NCBI GenBank assembly: GCA_030123525.1 | Contig: CP126125.1 | Span: forward strand, 558,001 to 622,000 | Origin: ELB16-189 sp018266435 | GTDB taxonomy: Bacteria > Bacteroidota > Bacteroidia > Cytophagales > Cyclobacteriaceae | Length of the DNA: 64,000 bases | Reading direction: 5' to 3' | In this document: positions 1 through 8,697 of the stretch, piece by piece | Layout: each line of letters begins with the position of its first letter | Position numbering within the stretch: the first letter of the stretch is position 1 | Position numbers and translations under genes: made by a program | Notes under the pieces: model-generated | Databases searched by the model: none | The model's input: the letters and a program-made list of their open reading frames with translations, nothing else | What the model was told of the DNA's origin: nothing

Positions 1-857
1 AGGGCTATCAAAAATGATTTTTGCTGTCCTTGTGAACCGAATTTTTTTACTTCCTGATTGTTGAGTAAAAATAAAAAGTCATCGCGATGAATACCAGCAT
101 GGGTACGTTGGGCGAGCCAATCGCGTTCACGGTTTTTTGTCAGAATATCAGCCAGATCGTTTTGATCCAGATCAGACTGGTAGTTAATGTAGGCATCTTC
201 ATTTGAATCGCTCAGGTTTTGATAGTGTTGCTTGAATGCACCCAGAAATCCTTTTAGAAAATCTTTTCTTCGCTGATGAATCAGTTCCCCTGACGGGATA
301 ATTTTTTGATCGTAGCTGAAAAGTAAATCTTCATCGACTCTGCCGTTTTGTGCAAATAACTTAAGTGCACTGTTGCGTTGTCTGAGGTGTGTGGTATAAA
401 CGATCAAATTTTCAAGATAGACGCGATCAACCTGCGAAATCAAGCTGTCAAAAAACTTTCTTCTGATTTCACTTCCATCCCAAATCAATTCAATATCCTG
501 TGGGGCGATCATCACCACCGGATATTTCCCTATATGCTCTGAAAACTTTGTACTGTCTCGTCCATCCTCAAGAACAATTTTTTTTTGACCGGCCTGGTAC
601 GAACAAACCACTTCTTGTTTTTTACTACCCACAACAAATTCGCCTTTAACTATGAACTGCTTTTCACCCAACCTGATATTTTGAGCATCCGATGGATTGA
701 TCGAGCTTTTGGTCATTGACAGGTAATGCATGGCATCCAGCAAATTGGTTTTACCACTGCCGTTATTGCCTAAAAAGCAATAAATTGACTGATCGAAGTG
801 TAAATTGGCCTCCGCATAATTTTTAAAATTGAAAAGAGTCAGTCGTTCAAGAAACAC
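1..857 (-). CDS. recF: DNA replication and repair protein RecF (3' end cut by window edge)
   Basis: RecF is an SMC-like ATPase that binds gapped DNA and helps load RecA in the RecFOR pathway. The visible 285 codons begin with the family opening (FLERLTLFNFKNY). A Walker A GNNGSGKT follows at residues 30-37. The last visible part carries the family signature HRDD, then GSQGQQKSFLIA. The protein is usually about 360-370 residues, so roughly 80 C-terminal residues lie beyond position 1. I chose the GTG at 857-855 because an in-frame TGA lies only four codons upstream (869-867) and no ATG is available between. The gene diverges from pdhA across about 98 bases. Identification is secure; the start codon is well constrained but non-ATG. 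Confidence 0.95.
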   Translation of the reverse strand, partial: MFLERLTLFNFKNYAEANLHFDQSIYCFLGNNGSGKTNLLDAMHYLSMTKSSINPSDAQNIRLGEKQFIVKGEFVVGSKKQEVVCSYQAGQKKIVLEDGRDSTKFSEHIGKYPVVMIAPQDIELIWDGSEIRRKFFDSLISQVDRVYLENLIVYTTHLRQRNSALKLFAQNGRVDEDLLFSYDQKIIPSGELIHQRRKDFLKGFLGAFKQHYQNLSDSNEDAYINYQSDLDQNDLADILTKNRERDWLAQRTHAGIHRDDFLFLLNNQEVKKFGSQGQQKSFLIA

Positions 858-895
858 GGGCTTGTATCAGTTTTTTCAACACTCACGTACGATGG

Positions 896-927
896 TTTGG
901 CAGTTGCCTCATCATACGCTATTTTCG
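896..927 (+). promoter_or_regulatory. Candidate Bacteroidota promoter for pdhA
   Basis: TTTG at 896-899, a 20-base spacer and TATTTTCG at 920-927 match the Bacteroidota sigma pattern TTTG-N19-TAnnTTTG with one mismatch. Transcription would start near 934, leaving a short leader before the ATG at 956. Pattern match only. Confidence 0.5.
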
Positions 928-955
928 CAGTTCATAAAATTCAAAAGTAATACTT

Positions 956-1981
956 ATGGCTGCCACTGCCCAAGCAAAACCGAAAACCTCTAAAACAGAA
1001 TTCTCAAAAGAAACATATTTGTTTTGGTTTGAGAGCATGTTGCTCATGCGCAAGTTTGAAGAAAAAGCGGGGCAACTGTACGGCATGCAAAAGATCCGTG
1101 GCTTCTGCCATTTATACATCGGGCAAGAAGCTTGTGCGGCCGGTGCGGTTTCGGCCTTGACTAAAGGAGATAAATACATTACAGCCTATCGTGACCATGC
1201 CCATCCGTTGGCACTGGGCACAAGCGCCAATGCTGTAATGGCTGAATTATTTGGCAAAGAGACGGGCGTGAGCAGGGGCAAAGGCGGCTCAATGCACATC
1301 TTTGATAAAGAACACCATTTCTTTGGAGGACACGGAATTGTGGGCGGGCAAATTCCCCTCGGGGCAGGAATTGGCTTTGCTGAAAAATATAATAAAACCG
1401 GCAATCTCTGCATCTGCTACATGGGTGATGGAGCGGTGCGCCAGGGGGCATTCCACGAAGCACTCAACCTTTCTATGCTATGGAAAATACCGGTGATTTT
1501 TGTGATTGAAAATAATGGCTATGCCATGGGTACTTCCGTAAAGCGCACATCTAATGTAACTGACCTCTATACCTTGGCCGGTTCATACGATATGCCTGCC
1601 GAGCCTGTGGATGCCATGAACGTAGAGGCTGTTCATGAGGCTGTAGCCCGCGCTGCCGTTCGTGCCCGTGCAGGCGAAGGCCCAACGTTGTTGGAATTCA
1701 GAACCTACCGCTACAAAGGGCACTCCATGAGCGACCCCCAAAAATACCGCACCAAAGAAGAGGTGGAAGAATACAAACACCGTGACCCCATTGAGCAAGT
1801 GCGCAAAACCATCCTCGACAAAAAGATAGCATCTGAAAAAGACCTCGAAGCCATTGAACAAAAAGTAAATGCGCAAGTGGAAGAGAGTGTCAAGTTTGCC
1901 GAAGAATCAAAATATCCTGACCCGGCTGAAGCCCTGCATGATATCTACGAGCAGAAGGACTATCCTTTCACGATTGACTAA
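956..1981 (+). CDS. pdhA: Pyruvate dehydrogenase E1 component, alpha subunit
   Basis: This is the thiamine-diphosphate-dependent E1 alpha subunit, which decarboxylates pyruvate and passes the acetyl group to the E2 lipoyl domain. The 341 residues are full length for the alpha subunit of the two-chain E1. Visible signatures are YRDHAHPL near residues 78-84, the ThDP/Mg motif starting GDGAVRQGA at 157 and ending in NN at 186-187, and the phosphorylation-loop-like YRYKGHSMSDP near 250. No pdhB or E2 gene follows, so the complex is encoded at separate loci here. The gene has its own candidate promoter. A branched-chain 2-oxoacid E1 alpha is the main alternative, but the motif wording and length favour PdhA. 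Confidence 0.93.
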   Translation: MAATAQAKPKTSKTEFSKETYLFWFESMLLMRKFEEKAGQLYGMQKIRGFCHLYIGQEACAAGAVSALTKGDKYITAYRDHAHPLALGTSANAVMAELFGKETGVSRGKGGSMHIFDKEHHFFGGHGIVGGQIPLGAGIGFAEKYNKTGNLCICYMGDGAVRQGAFHEALNLSMLWKIPVIFVIENNGYAMGTSVKRTSNVTDLYTLAGSYDMPAEPVDAMNVEAVHEAVARAAVRARAGEGPTLLEFRTYRYKGHSMSDPQKYRTKEEVEEYKHRDPIEQVRKTILDKKIASEKDLEAIEQKVNAQVEESVKFAEESKYPDPAEALHDIYEQKDYPFTID

Positions 1982-1984
1982 CTT

Positions 1985-2014
1985 TTTGTTTAAACAATAG
2001 AATTCTTAGTTTTG
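1985..2014 (+). promoter_or_regulatory. Bacteroidota-type promoter for the TPR gene and perhaps ribH
   Basis: TTTG at 1985-1988, an 18-base spacer and TAGTTTTG at 2007-2014 fit TTTG-N18-20-TAnnTTTG exactly. It lies just after the pdhA stop, so the next gene can be transcribed independently. Confidence 0.65.
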
Positions 2015-2055
2015 CAGCCCTAATCAAAGAAATCGGGGGTTAATTTTTAATTGAC

Positions 2056-2742
2056 ATGGCTAAAAAGGAAGAAAAAAAAGATTTGCTGGAAAATGCCGAA
2101 ATAATCCAGGAAAAAATAGAAGGCATTGAACATTGGGCAGAGAGTAATCCTAAAATAATCATCGGGGTTGTGGCTGTTATTGTACTAATTGTCGGGGGAT
2201 ACTTTGGCTGGAACTATTACATCGATAGCCAAGAAGCCGAAGCGCAAAAAGAAATGTTTCAAGCCGTGCGCTACTTTGAGGCCGATAGCCTGAACCTGGC
2301 CTTTAATGGCGATGGAAATAACCTCGGTTTTAAACAGATTATTGAAGAATTTGGCCGTACACCAGCCGGTAATTTAGCAAGCTATTATGCCGGTGTCATC
2401 CATTTAAAACAAGGAAAGTTTCCGCTGGCTATTTATTACCTGGAAGATTACAAAGCCAATGACTTGCTCGTTCAACCTCGCGCCTACTGTTTAATAGGCG
2501 ATGCTTACATGGAGCAAAAAGATTTCGAAAACGCATCAAAATGGTATAACAAAGCCTCAGGCTATAAACCCACTAAAGAGTTCACACCCACTTATTTACT
2601 GAAAGCCGGACTGGCTTACGAAAAGCTGAATCAAAAAGAAAAAGCCATAGAAGCTTACCAAAAAATTATTGAAAAATTCTGGGAGAGCAGCGAAGTGCAG
2701 AGTGCCAAAAAATATAAAGCCCGGTTAGAAACCAATTCGTAA
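2056..2742 (+). CDS. Membrane-anchored tetratricopeptide repeat protein
   Basis: A 228-residue protein with a charged N-terminal segment, one transmembrane helix at about residues 34-52, and TPR-like helical repeats filling the C-terminal half (for example KGKFPLAIYYLEDYKANDLL and QKDFENASKWYNKASGY). The layout resembles YfgM-type ancillary factors, which have an N-terminal anchor and periplasmic TPRs. YfgM-type proteins take part in envelope chaperoning, but no specific partner can be named here. A hairpin terminator separates it from ribH. The assignment to a TPR membrane protein is secure; the role is unknown. Confidence 0.85.
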   Translation: MAKKEEKKDLLENAEIIQEKIEGIEHWAESNPKIIIGVVAVIVLIVGGYFGWNYYIDSQEAEAQKEMFQAVRYFEADSLNLAFNGDGNNLGFKQIIEEFGRTPAGNLASYYAGVIHLKQGKFPLAIYYLEDYKANDLLVQPRAYCLIGDAYMEQKDFENASKWYNKASGYKPTKEFTPTYLLKAGLAYEKLNQKEKAIEAYQKIIEKFWESSEVQSAKKYKARLETNS

Positions 2743-2761
2743 AAGTTATTTCTCATATTTG

Positions 2762-2790
2762 AAAGGGGGTAGTTCGCTATCCCTTTTTTA
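2762..2790 (+). terminator. Rho-independent terminator after the TPR gene
   Basis: An 11-bp stem including two G-T wobbles (2762-2772 with 2777-2787) closes on a TTCG tetraloop at 2773-2776 and runs into a T tract. It sits 20 bases after the TPR stop and just before ribH, so it may attenuate rather than fully end transcription. Confidence 0.6.
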
Positions 2791-2805
2791 TTTAACCGAA
2801 AAAGT

Positions 2806-3270
2806 ATGGCTGGGATTTTGAAATCCGTGACTGGAAAAACCAACGTAAACATCAAAAACAAACGCTTTGGTATTGTGGTAGCTGAATGGAATGACGACAT
2901 CACCGAACCGTTATTTGATGGTGCGTATCAGGCCCTATTAGAGATGGGTGCAAAAAAATCTCACATTCTTCGCCACAATGTGCCCGGAAGTTTTGAGTTG
3001 CCGTTGGCTGCTCAACAATTGGCTGAACAAAAAAATATCGATGCTGTAATTTGTCTCGGCTGTGTTATTCAGGGTGACACGCCACATTTCGATTACATCT
3101 GCCAGGCGGTGGCTTATGGCATTATGAAAGTGAATTTAAAATTTAACAAACCTGTTGCTTTTGGCGTGTTAACTACACTTAACAAAAAGCAAGCCCTTGA
3201 GCGTGCCGGTGGAAAGTTTGGCAACAAAGGTGAAGAGGCAGCGCTCACGGTAGTGAAAATGTTATCTTAG
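2806..3270 (+). CDS. ribH: 6,7-dimethyl-8-ribityllumazine synthase
   Basis: RibH condenses 5-amino-6-ribitylaminouracil with 3,4-dihydroxy-2-butanone 4-phosphate in the penultimate step of riboflavin synthesis. The 154 residues match the family length. Recognised segments are the substrate-binding opening FGIVVAEWND, GSFELPLAA, and GDTPHFDYI with the general-base histidine. GVLTT and the C-terminal AGGKFGNKGEEAA region also match. No FMN riboswitch is visible ahead of it, and no other rib genes are adjacent. Identification is secure. Confidence 0.96.
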   Translation: MAGILKSVTGKTNVNIKNKRFGIVVAEWNDDITEPLFDGAYQALLEMGAKKSHILRHNVPGSFELPLAAQQLAEQKNIDAVICLGCVIQGDTPHFDYICQAVAYGIMKVNLKFNKPVAFGVLTTLNKKQALERAGGKFGNKGEEAALTVVKMLS

Positions 3271-3366
3271 TTTAGAGTTACTCGGTAAGGCAAGCAACCC
3301 GGTTATTGAAATTAAAAAAAAACTAATTGCTTATTTAAGTTACCTCCCACTCAAACGTGCGTAGCA

Positions 3367-4149
3367 ATGTGCCTTATTTTTCTTGCGGTAAACCAACATC
3401 CAAATTACAAACTAATTGTAGCGGCTAATCGCGATGAATTTTATGCCCGCCATACTGAGTCGGCCTCTTATTGGAAAAATCATCCGGATATTTTGGGGGG
3501 GCGTGATTTAGAAGCTGTAAAACCTAACGGAACCTGTGGCACCTGGATGGCTGTCAAACTGAATGGAAGGATTGCGATGGTAACAAACTACCGCGACTTG
3601 AAAAACCTGAAAGCACAAGCCCCCTCCCGTGGGCATCTGGTTACAAACTTTCTCTTGTCAAATGAATCCCCGCAAAGTTATTTACAACGGGTAGAAACAG
3701 AGGCCGATCAATACAACGGTTTTAACTTGATTGTGGGCAACGCAAATGAATTATTCTACTTATCTAACTATAAAAACGGAATTGAAAAAATTAGTAATGG
3801 ATTGCACGGACTGAGCAATGCGTTGCTTGATACGGCCTGGCCTAAAGTATTGATCGGAAAAGAAAAAACTAAAACTCTTTTCCGGGAGCAAACAATCGAC
3901 CCGCAGAAAATTTTGGATGCCCTGCACGATGAACATCCAGCCCCCGATGATCAACTCCCCGACACCGGGGTGGGGCTTGAACGAGAGCGCATGCTTTCCT
4001 CCATGTTTATTAAGTCACCTAACTATGGATCGCGGTGTTCCACACTAGTTACGGTTAACCACGACAACCATTTTCAGTTTGTTGAACGAGTTTACGATTT
4101 AAAGACCTTTCAATACACGCAGCAATCATTTGAATTTACGGCTAAGTAA
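3367..4149 (+). CDS. NRDE (TANGO2-like) family protein
   Basis: A 260-residue protein opening MCLIFLAVN and carrying the name-giving motif AANRDEFYARHT near residues 20-31, followed by LGGRD and GTWMAV. These mark the NRDE/TANGO2 family. Family members have been linked to Golgi organisation in animals and, more recently, to heme or lipid handling, but the bacterial role is not settled. The conserved Cys2 right after the start supports this ATG. It stands alone between ribH and a thioesterase gene in the same direction. Confidence 0.88.
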   Translation: MCLIFLAVNQHPNYKLIVAANRDEFYARHTESASYWKNHPDILGGRDLEAVKPNGTCGTWMAVKLNGRIAMVTNYRDLKNLKAQAPSRGHLVTNFLLSNESPQSYLQRVETEADQYNGFNLIVGNANELFYLSNYKNGIEKISNGLHGLSNALLDTAWPKVLIGKEKTKTLFREQTIDPQKILDALHDEHPAPDDQLPDTGVGLERERMLSSMFIKSPNYGSRCSTLVTVNHDNHFQFVERVYDLKTFQYTQQSFEFTAK

Positions 4150-4187
4150 AATCAATCGGCTTTTCTTACCTTTTCTAAAATTTTGTT

Positions 4188-4739
4188 ATGGAAGCCCGCC
4201 CTGTAAAATATTCTCGAACAACCATCACCGAGTTAATGATCCCTTCTTACGCCAATTTTGGCGGAAAAATTCATGGAGGTATTTTACTTTCACTGATGGA
4301 CAAAGTAGCCTATGCTTGTGCCAGCAAACACGCAGGCACGTATTGCGTAACTGTGTCGGTTGATAAGGTAGGATTTTTACAACCGGTAGAAGTGGGCGAA
4401 CTGGTTTCATTGAAGGCCTCGGTTAATTATGTAGGCCGCACTTCGCTCATGGTGGGCATTCGGGTAGAGTCACAGAATATTAAGACGGGCGAAATGAAAC
4501 ATACCAACTCGTGTTATTTTACCATGGTGGCCAAAGGTGATGACAACCAACCAATGGAAGTGCCTCCATTGGTCTTAGAAAATGAAGAAGACATCAAGCG
4601 GTTCATTGAAGCTATGCGTGTACGCAAGATCAAAGAAAAAATGCACGATGAAATGAACGATGCCAAATCAGCTGTGGAGGTAGCACATGCCAAAAAAATC
4701 CTCAAGAACGAGCGCTGCATCATCCCATCACAGCACTAG
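4188..4739 (+). CDS. Acyl-CoA thioesterase, hotdog fold
   Basis: A 183-residue hotdog-fold protein. The segment PSYANFGGKIHGGILLSLMD, at about residues 22-41, is the helix-containing signature of the BACH/YciA-type acyl-CoA hydrolases, which release free fatty acids from acyl-CoA. VSVDKVGFLQPVEVGELV and a strand-rich second half follow. The C-terminal 50 residues are charged and probably helical, which is common in Bacteroidota members. It may share a transcript with the NRDE gene 38 bases upstream. The family is secure; the chain-length preference is unknown. Confidence 0.9.
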   Translation: MEARPVKYSRTTITELMIPSYANFGGKIHGGILLSLMDKVAYACASKHAGTYCVTVSVDKVGFLQPVEVGELVSLKASVNYVGRTSLMVGIRVESQNIKTGEMKHTNSCYFTMVAKGDDNQPMEVPPLVLENEEDIKRFIEAMRVRKIKEKMHDEMNDAKSAVEVAHAKKILKNERCIIPSQH

Positions 4740-5295
4740 GTCTTCAGTTTTTACACAAAAAATTTAAATGTCATCTTAATACCCTTCGGGTACTGAACTC
4801 AATAGTAAAAAAACAATTGCCGTCTATTGCCTTTCTTACATTTCACAAAATCCTATTTTAAGCGTCTTTATCAGGGAGGAACAACCCAGGTAATCCCCCT
4901 CTTCTGACTCCAGGTTGGAAACCGCTCCGCTCACAAAGTCGGTTACTGGTTTGTGTTAGCCCCCTTACCTAAGATTTTATCGGTTTGATTTTGACTCGTT
5001 TTTTTAAGGCACTTCTAATAAAAGTATTTTTTTATTTAAAGACTTAATTGTCTTTTATTAAGTTTGAAGAAATAAATCGAATATCATTGAGACAGATCAA
5101 ATACATTGATTTTACAATTCGGTCAATAAAACCAACCGGTAAAGCCGGGCAAAGAGCTAGTGGAGTTGTTTTATCAAGGTACGGCATTAAGAGATTGCTC
5201 TTGATCTTGGTTTATTCTCAAGGTGTGGGGAATCACAAATTCATTAACCAACATTTTTATAAATAAATATTTTTTAACCTAAACCACTAAATCGT
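4740..5295 (+). other. Long gene-free leader region upstream of nrdJ
   Basis: No convincing ORF lies in these 556 bases. The stretch from about 4870 to 4970 is GC-richer than its surroundings and holds several short complementary blocks: GGTT/AACC around a GGAA loop near 4911-4922, nested in GACT/AGTC, and CACAAA/TTTGTG near 4932-4957. This could be a structured leader RNA. I looked for the cobalamin riboswitch core and B12 box on both strands and did not find them. The rest is AT-rich. What it does is unknown. Confidence 0.4.
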
Positions 5296-7146
5296 ATGGA
5301 GTTAAATCAAGAAATCCTTAGTGACATTGTCATTTACATGAAGTATGCACGGTACATTCCCGAACTGGAGCGCAGAGAACTTTGGCCGGAAATATGTGGC
5401 CGCTACGAAGCCATGATGAAAGAACGGTATCCAAATCTGGAAAATGAGATAGAAGAAAATATGCAGTGGGTGCTACAAAAAAAGGTACTCCCTTCAATGC
5501 GTGCCATGCAGTTTGCAGGGCCACCCATCGTCAAAAATAACAGCCGCATTTATAATTGCGCTTACCTCCCCATCGATGATATCCGTGCATTTTCTGAAGC
5601 CATGTTTTTGTTGCTGGGCGGAACTGGCGTGGGCTTTTCCGTGCAGCTTCACCATGTCAGCGGCTTGCCTGTTATTCATAAGGCTGAAAAGAAAAGACGT
5701 TTTCTCATTGGCGACAGTTTGGAGGGCTGGGCCGATTCGATCAAAATGATTATGAAAGCCTACTTTGGGCAAAGCGATTCGCTTCCACTTTTTGATTACT
5801 CAGACATTCGCCCCAAAGGCGCCCGTTTAGTAACTGCCGGAGGAAAAGCGCCAGGTCCTGAGCCTCTAAAAGTTTGCCATGCACATGTCATGGCCATACT
5901 CGACAGAAAAAACAATGGTGAAAAACTGACTTCGTTGGAGTGCCACGATATCATGTGCCACATTGCCAACGCTGTATTGGCCGGTGGCATTCGCAGGTCT
6001 GCCATGATTTCACTCTTTTCACTGGAAGACGAAGAAATGCTTACGTGCAAATTTGGCAACTGGTGGGAACTGAATGAGCAGCGAGGCCGGGCCAATAACT
6101 CAGCTGTATTATCGCGGGACCAAACTACTGAGAAGGAATTTTTTGATCTATGGAAAAAAATAGAGCTGTCGGGCGCAGGCGAGCCAGGATTCTATTTCAG
6201 CAATCACCCCGACTGGGGAACCAACCCATGCTGTGAAATTGCACTGCGCCCATTTCAGTTTTGCAACCTGTGCGAAATCAACGTATCAGATGTGGAGACT
6301 CAGGAAGAACTAAACGGCAGGGCAAGGGCTGCCAGTTTTTTGGGAACTTTGCAGGCGGGTTTCACTGACTTTCACTACCTGCGTGAAGTCTGGAAAAAAA
6401 CAACAGAACAAGACGCCCTCATTGGCGTAGGCATGACGGGTATTGCCAGTGGGTATGTAAGCAAACTGGATTTGAGGGAAGCCGCTGAAGAAGTGCGACA
6501 TGTTAATAATGTAGTGTCGGCACAAATCGGAATACAATTTGCCGCCCGCTGCACCACCATCAAACCCTCGGGTACCAGTTCACTGGTGCTGGGCACTTCT
6601 TCTGGCATTCATGCCTGGCATAATGATTATTACTTGCGCAGAATGCGTATTGGCAAAAATGAGGCGCTGTACGATTACTTAAAAATCAATCACCCTGAAT
6701 TGTTAGAAGATGATCTGCTCAACAGCAAACAGGGCATCATTTGCATCCCTCAAAAAGCACCTGAGGGAAGTATTTTGCGCACCGAAGATGTGATGGATAT
6801 GTTAGAGCGTATAAAATTGTTCAATCAGCAATGGGTGCGCAACGGCTACAGGCTGGGCTACAACGCTAACAATGTCTCAGCTACAGTTTCAATTAAAGAT
6901 GACGAATGGGCTAAAGTGGGTGAATGGATGTGGAAAAATAAAGCCAGCTATAATGGGCTGAGCGTATTGCCGTATGATAACGGCAACTACAAGCAACCTC
7001 CTTTTGAAGATATTACTCAACAAAAATTTGATGAAATGGAGCACGCGTTGCACGCTCTCGATTTGTCAAAAGTGTTTGAGCCCGATGACACCACTGATTT
7101 GCAGGCCGAGGCAGCGTGTGCAGGAGGGGCTTGTGTAATCCAATAA
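5296..7146 (+). CDS. nrdJ: Adenosylcobalamin-dependent (class II) ribonucleoside-triphosphate reductase
   Basis: This class II reductase makes deoxyribonucleotides using a radical generated from adenosylcobalamin, with or without oxygen. The 616 residues keep the complete catalytic set of the monomeric Lactobacillus-type RTPR. C88 (in SRIYNCAYLP) and C323 (in FQFCNLC) are the redox pair. C312 and E314 in NPCCEI are the radical cysteine and its partner. C608/C613 in the tail CAGGAC sit three residues from the end, as in RTPR. GTSS motifs lie near 455-465. The protein is about 120 residues shorter than the 739-residue Lactobacillus enzyme, so an insertion or regulatory part is reduced. It is followed by a strong terminator and stands alone. 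Confidence 0.9.
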   Translation: MELNQEILSDIVIYMKYARYIPELERRELWPEICGRYEAMMKERYPNLENEIEENMQWVLQKKVLPSMRAMQFAGPPIVKNNSRIYNCAYLPIDDIRAFSEAMFLLLGGTGVGFSVQLHHVSGLPVIHKAEKKRRFLIGDSLEGWADSIKMIMKAYFGQSDSLPLFDYSDIRPKGARLVTAGGKAPGPEPLKVCHAHVMAILDRKNNGEKLTSLECHDIMCHIANAVLAGGIRRSAMISLFSLEDEEMLTCKFGNWWELNEQRGRANNSAVLSRDQTTEKEFFDLWKKIELSGAGEPGFYFSNHPDWGTNPCCEIALRPFQFCNLCEINVSDVETQEELNGRARAASFLGTLQAGFTDFHYLREVWKKTTEQDALIGVGMTGIASGYVSKLDLREAAEEVRHVNNVVSAQIGIQFAARCTTIKPSGTSSLVLGTSSGIHAWHNDYYLRRMRIGKNEALYDYLKINHPELLEDDLLNSKQGIICIPQKAPEGSILRTEDVMDMLERIKLFNQQWVRNGYRLGYNANNVSATVSIKDDEWAKVGEWMWKNKASYNGLSVLPYDNGNYKQPPFEDITQQKFDEMEHALHALDLSKVFEPDDTTDLQAEAACAGGACVIQ

Positions 7147-7182
7147 TAACCCTGCCGCTTAGTTTTTTTGCCATTGTATTTA

Positions 7183-7220
7183 CCGGCATAACAAAAATGT
7201 TGTTATGCCGGTTTTTGTTT
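7183..7220 (+). terminator. Rho-independent terminator after nrdJ
   Basis: A perfect 12-bp stem (7183-7194 with 7200-7211) with a five-base loop is followed by a T-rich run. It lies about 37 bases after the nrdJ stop. Confidence 0.85.
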
Positions 7221-7386
7221 CGGTTTATGTAAACACTATCTTTTTATTAATTAAAAAAAACAGGCGATCGTGTATTAAAATTATTTTTCAGAATTAGTGA
7301 TCAAAAAATACCTCATCGAAAAACTCCAAATACCGTATTTTTACATACCTAATGTGTGTAGAGTTTTAAATTAACAACACTAAAAT

Positions 7387-8688
7387 ATGAAAGCATTATT
7401 GCTCGCCTTGTTTACGATCAGTACATTCCATGCCTATGCACAATATGCTAACATTCTTTCTCAGCGCGATCAGGCCAACGTAGTTGATGGTATTCTCGAA
7501 GATCGATTGAAAAATTTATTGCCTGCACTTATGCGAAGAGAAGGCATCGATCTATGGGTGATTGTTTCTCGTGAATACAACGAAGATCCGATCATTAAAA
7601 CGATGTTGCCCGCCACCTGGATGGCCGCCCGCAGAACAACCATGCTCATGGCATTTGATAATGGAAAAGAAGTTGAGTTTTTGGCCGTAGCCCGTTACGA
7701 TGTGGGCAAACTATTTAAACGAGCGTGGGAGCCTGATAAACAACCCAACCAATGGCTACAACTGGCCAAGTTGATCGAAGAACGATCGCCAAAAAAAATT
7801 GCCATAAACAAAGCCTCCGTGTGGGGTCATGCCGATGGACTTTCAGCCAACGACTACGATGAGTTAATTAAAGTATTGCCAAAAAAACTACAAGGCCAGG
7901 TAGTTTCTGCCGAAAAACTTGGAGTGTCCTGGCTCGAAACCAGGTCACCAAAAGAAATGATCCTGTATCCGCAAATATGCCGCATAGCTCACCAAATCAT
8001 TGCCGAAGGATTTTCAGATAAAATTATTCAACCCGGAGTAGCCACCACAGAAGATGTGGTTTGGTTTTACCGCGAAGAAATAAAACGGCTGAAACTCGAT
8101 ACGTGGTTTCATCCTTCGGTAGAAATTCAGCGAAAGGGCAATGATGAGTCAACCGTTATTCACCCGGGCGATTTATTGCATGTTGACTTTGGTATTACGT
8201 ATTTGAGATTGAATACCGATACACAAGAACACGCGTACATATTAAAAGCCGGAGAAACTGATGCTCCTGAATTTTTGAAGAGCGCCCTAAAAAAAGGGAA
8301 CCGCCTGCAGGATATCCTCACCTCTAATTTTAAAGAAGGGAAAACCGGAAATCAAATTCTGGCTGACGCGCGTAAACAGGCAATAGCTGAAGGAATCACG
8401 CCATCTATCTACACCCACCCAATCGGTTACCACGGACACGCAGCAGGCACCACCATTGGCCAGTGGGATATGCAAAGTGGAGTTTCCGGAAGTGGTGATT
8501 ACCCCATGCACCTTAATACGGCTTACTCCATCGAACTAAATGCCACGGTTTCAATTGATGAATGGAAAAAAGACATTCGTATTATGTTGGAAGAAGACGG
8601 CTATTTTGATAGCACCGGATTTCGATACATTGACGGGCGACAGACCGATCTGATCTTAATTCCCAAACCCATGCCCAATGTGAAATAG
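7387..8688 (+). CDS. Secreted M24 family metallopeptidase (Xaa-Pro aminopeptidase-like)
   Basis: A 433-residue protein with a cleavable signal peptide (residues 1 to about 19, ending in AYAQ). A creatinase-like N-terminal domain and a pita-bread M24 catalytic domain follow. The dinuclear-metal ligands are visible in order: Asp in LLHVDFGI, Asp in LNTDTQ, His in IGYHGHAAG, Glu in YSIELNATV and Glu in IMLEEDGYF. This set fits an active aminopeptidase acting on periplasmic or external peptides, probably with proline at P1'. The substrate is not known. It precedes an acyltransferase gene by nine bases, so the two may be cotranscribed. Confidence 0.88.
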   Translation: MKALLLALFTISTFHAYAQYANILSQRDQANVVDGILEDRLKNLLPALMRREGIDLWVIVSREYNEDPIIKTMLPATWMAARRTTMLMAFDNGKEVEFLAVARYDVGKLFKRAWEPDKQPNQWLQLAKLIEERSPKKIAINKASVWGHADGLSANDYDELIKVLPKKLQGQVVSAEKLGVSWLETRSPKEMILYPQICRIAHQIIAEGFSDKIIQPGVATTEDVVWFYREEIKRLKLDTWFHPSVEIQRKGNDESTVIHPGDLLHVDFGITYLRLNTDTQEHAYILKAGETDAPEFLKSALKKGNRLQDILTSNFKEGKTGNQILADARKQAIAEGITPSIYTHPIGYHGHAAGTTIGQWDMQSGVSGSGDYPMHLNTAYSIELNATVSIDEWKKDIRIMLEEDGYFDSTGFRYIDGRQTDLILIPKPMPNVK

Positions 8689-8697
8689 CCTATCAAT

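Noticed and set aside
4860..4990. Cobalamin riboswitch upstream of the B12-dependent nrdJ
   Set aside because: Neither the B12 box nor the GCCACTG core is present on either strand.
5048..5266. 72-codon plus-strand ORF ahead of nrdJ
   Set aside because: It begins with TTG, has no recognisable protein features and lies in AT-rich leader sequence; treated as chance.
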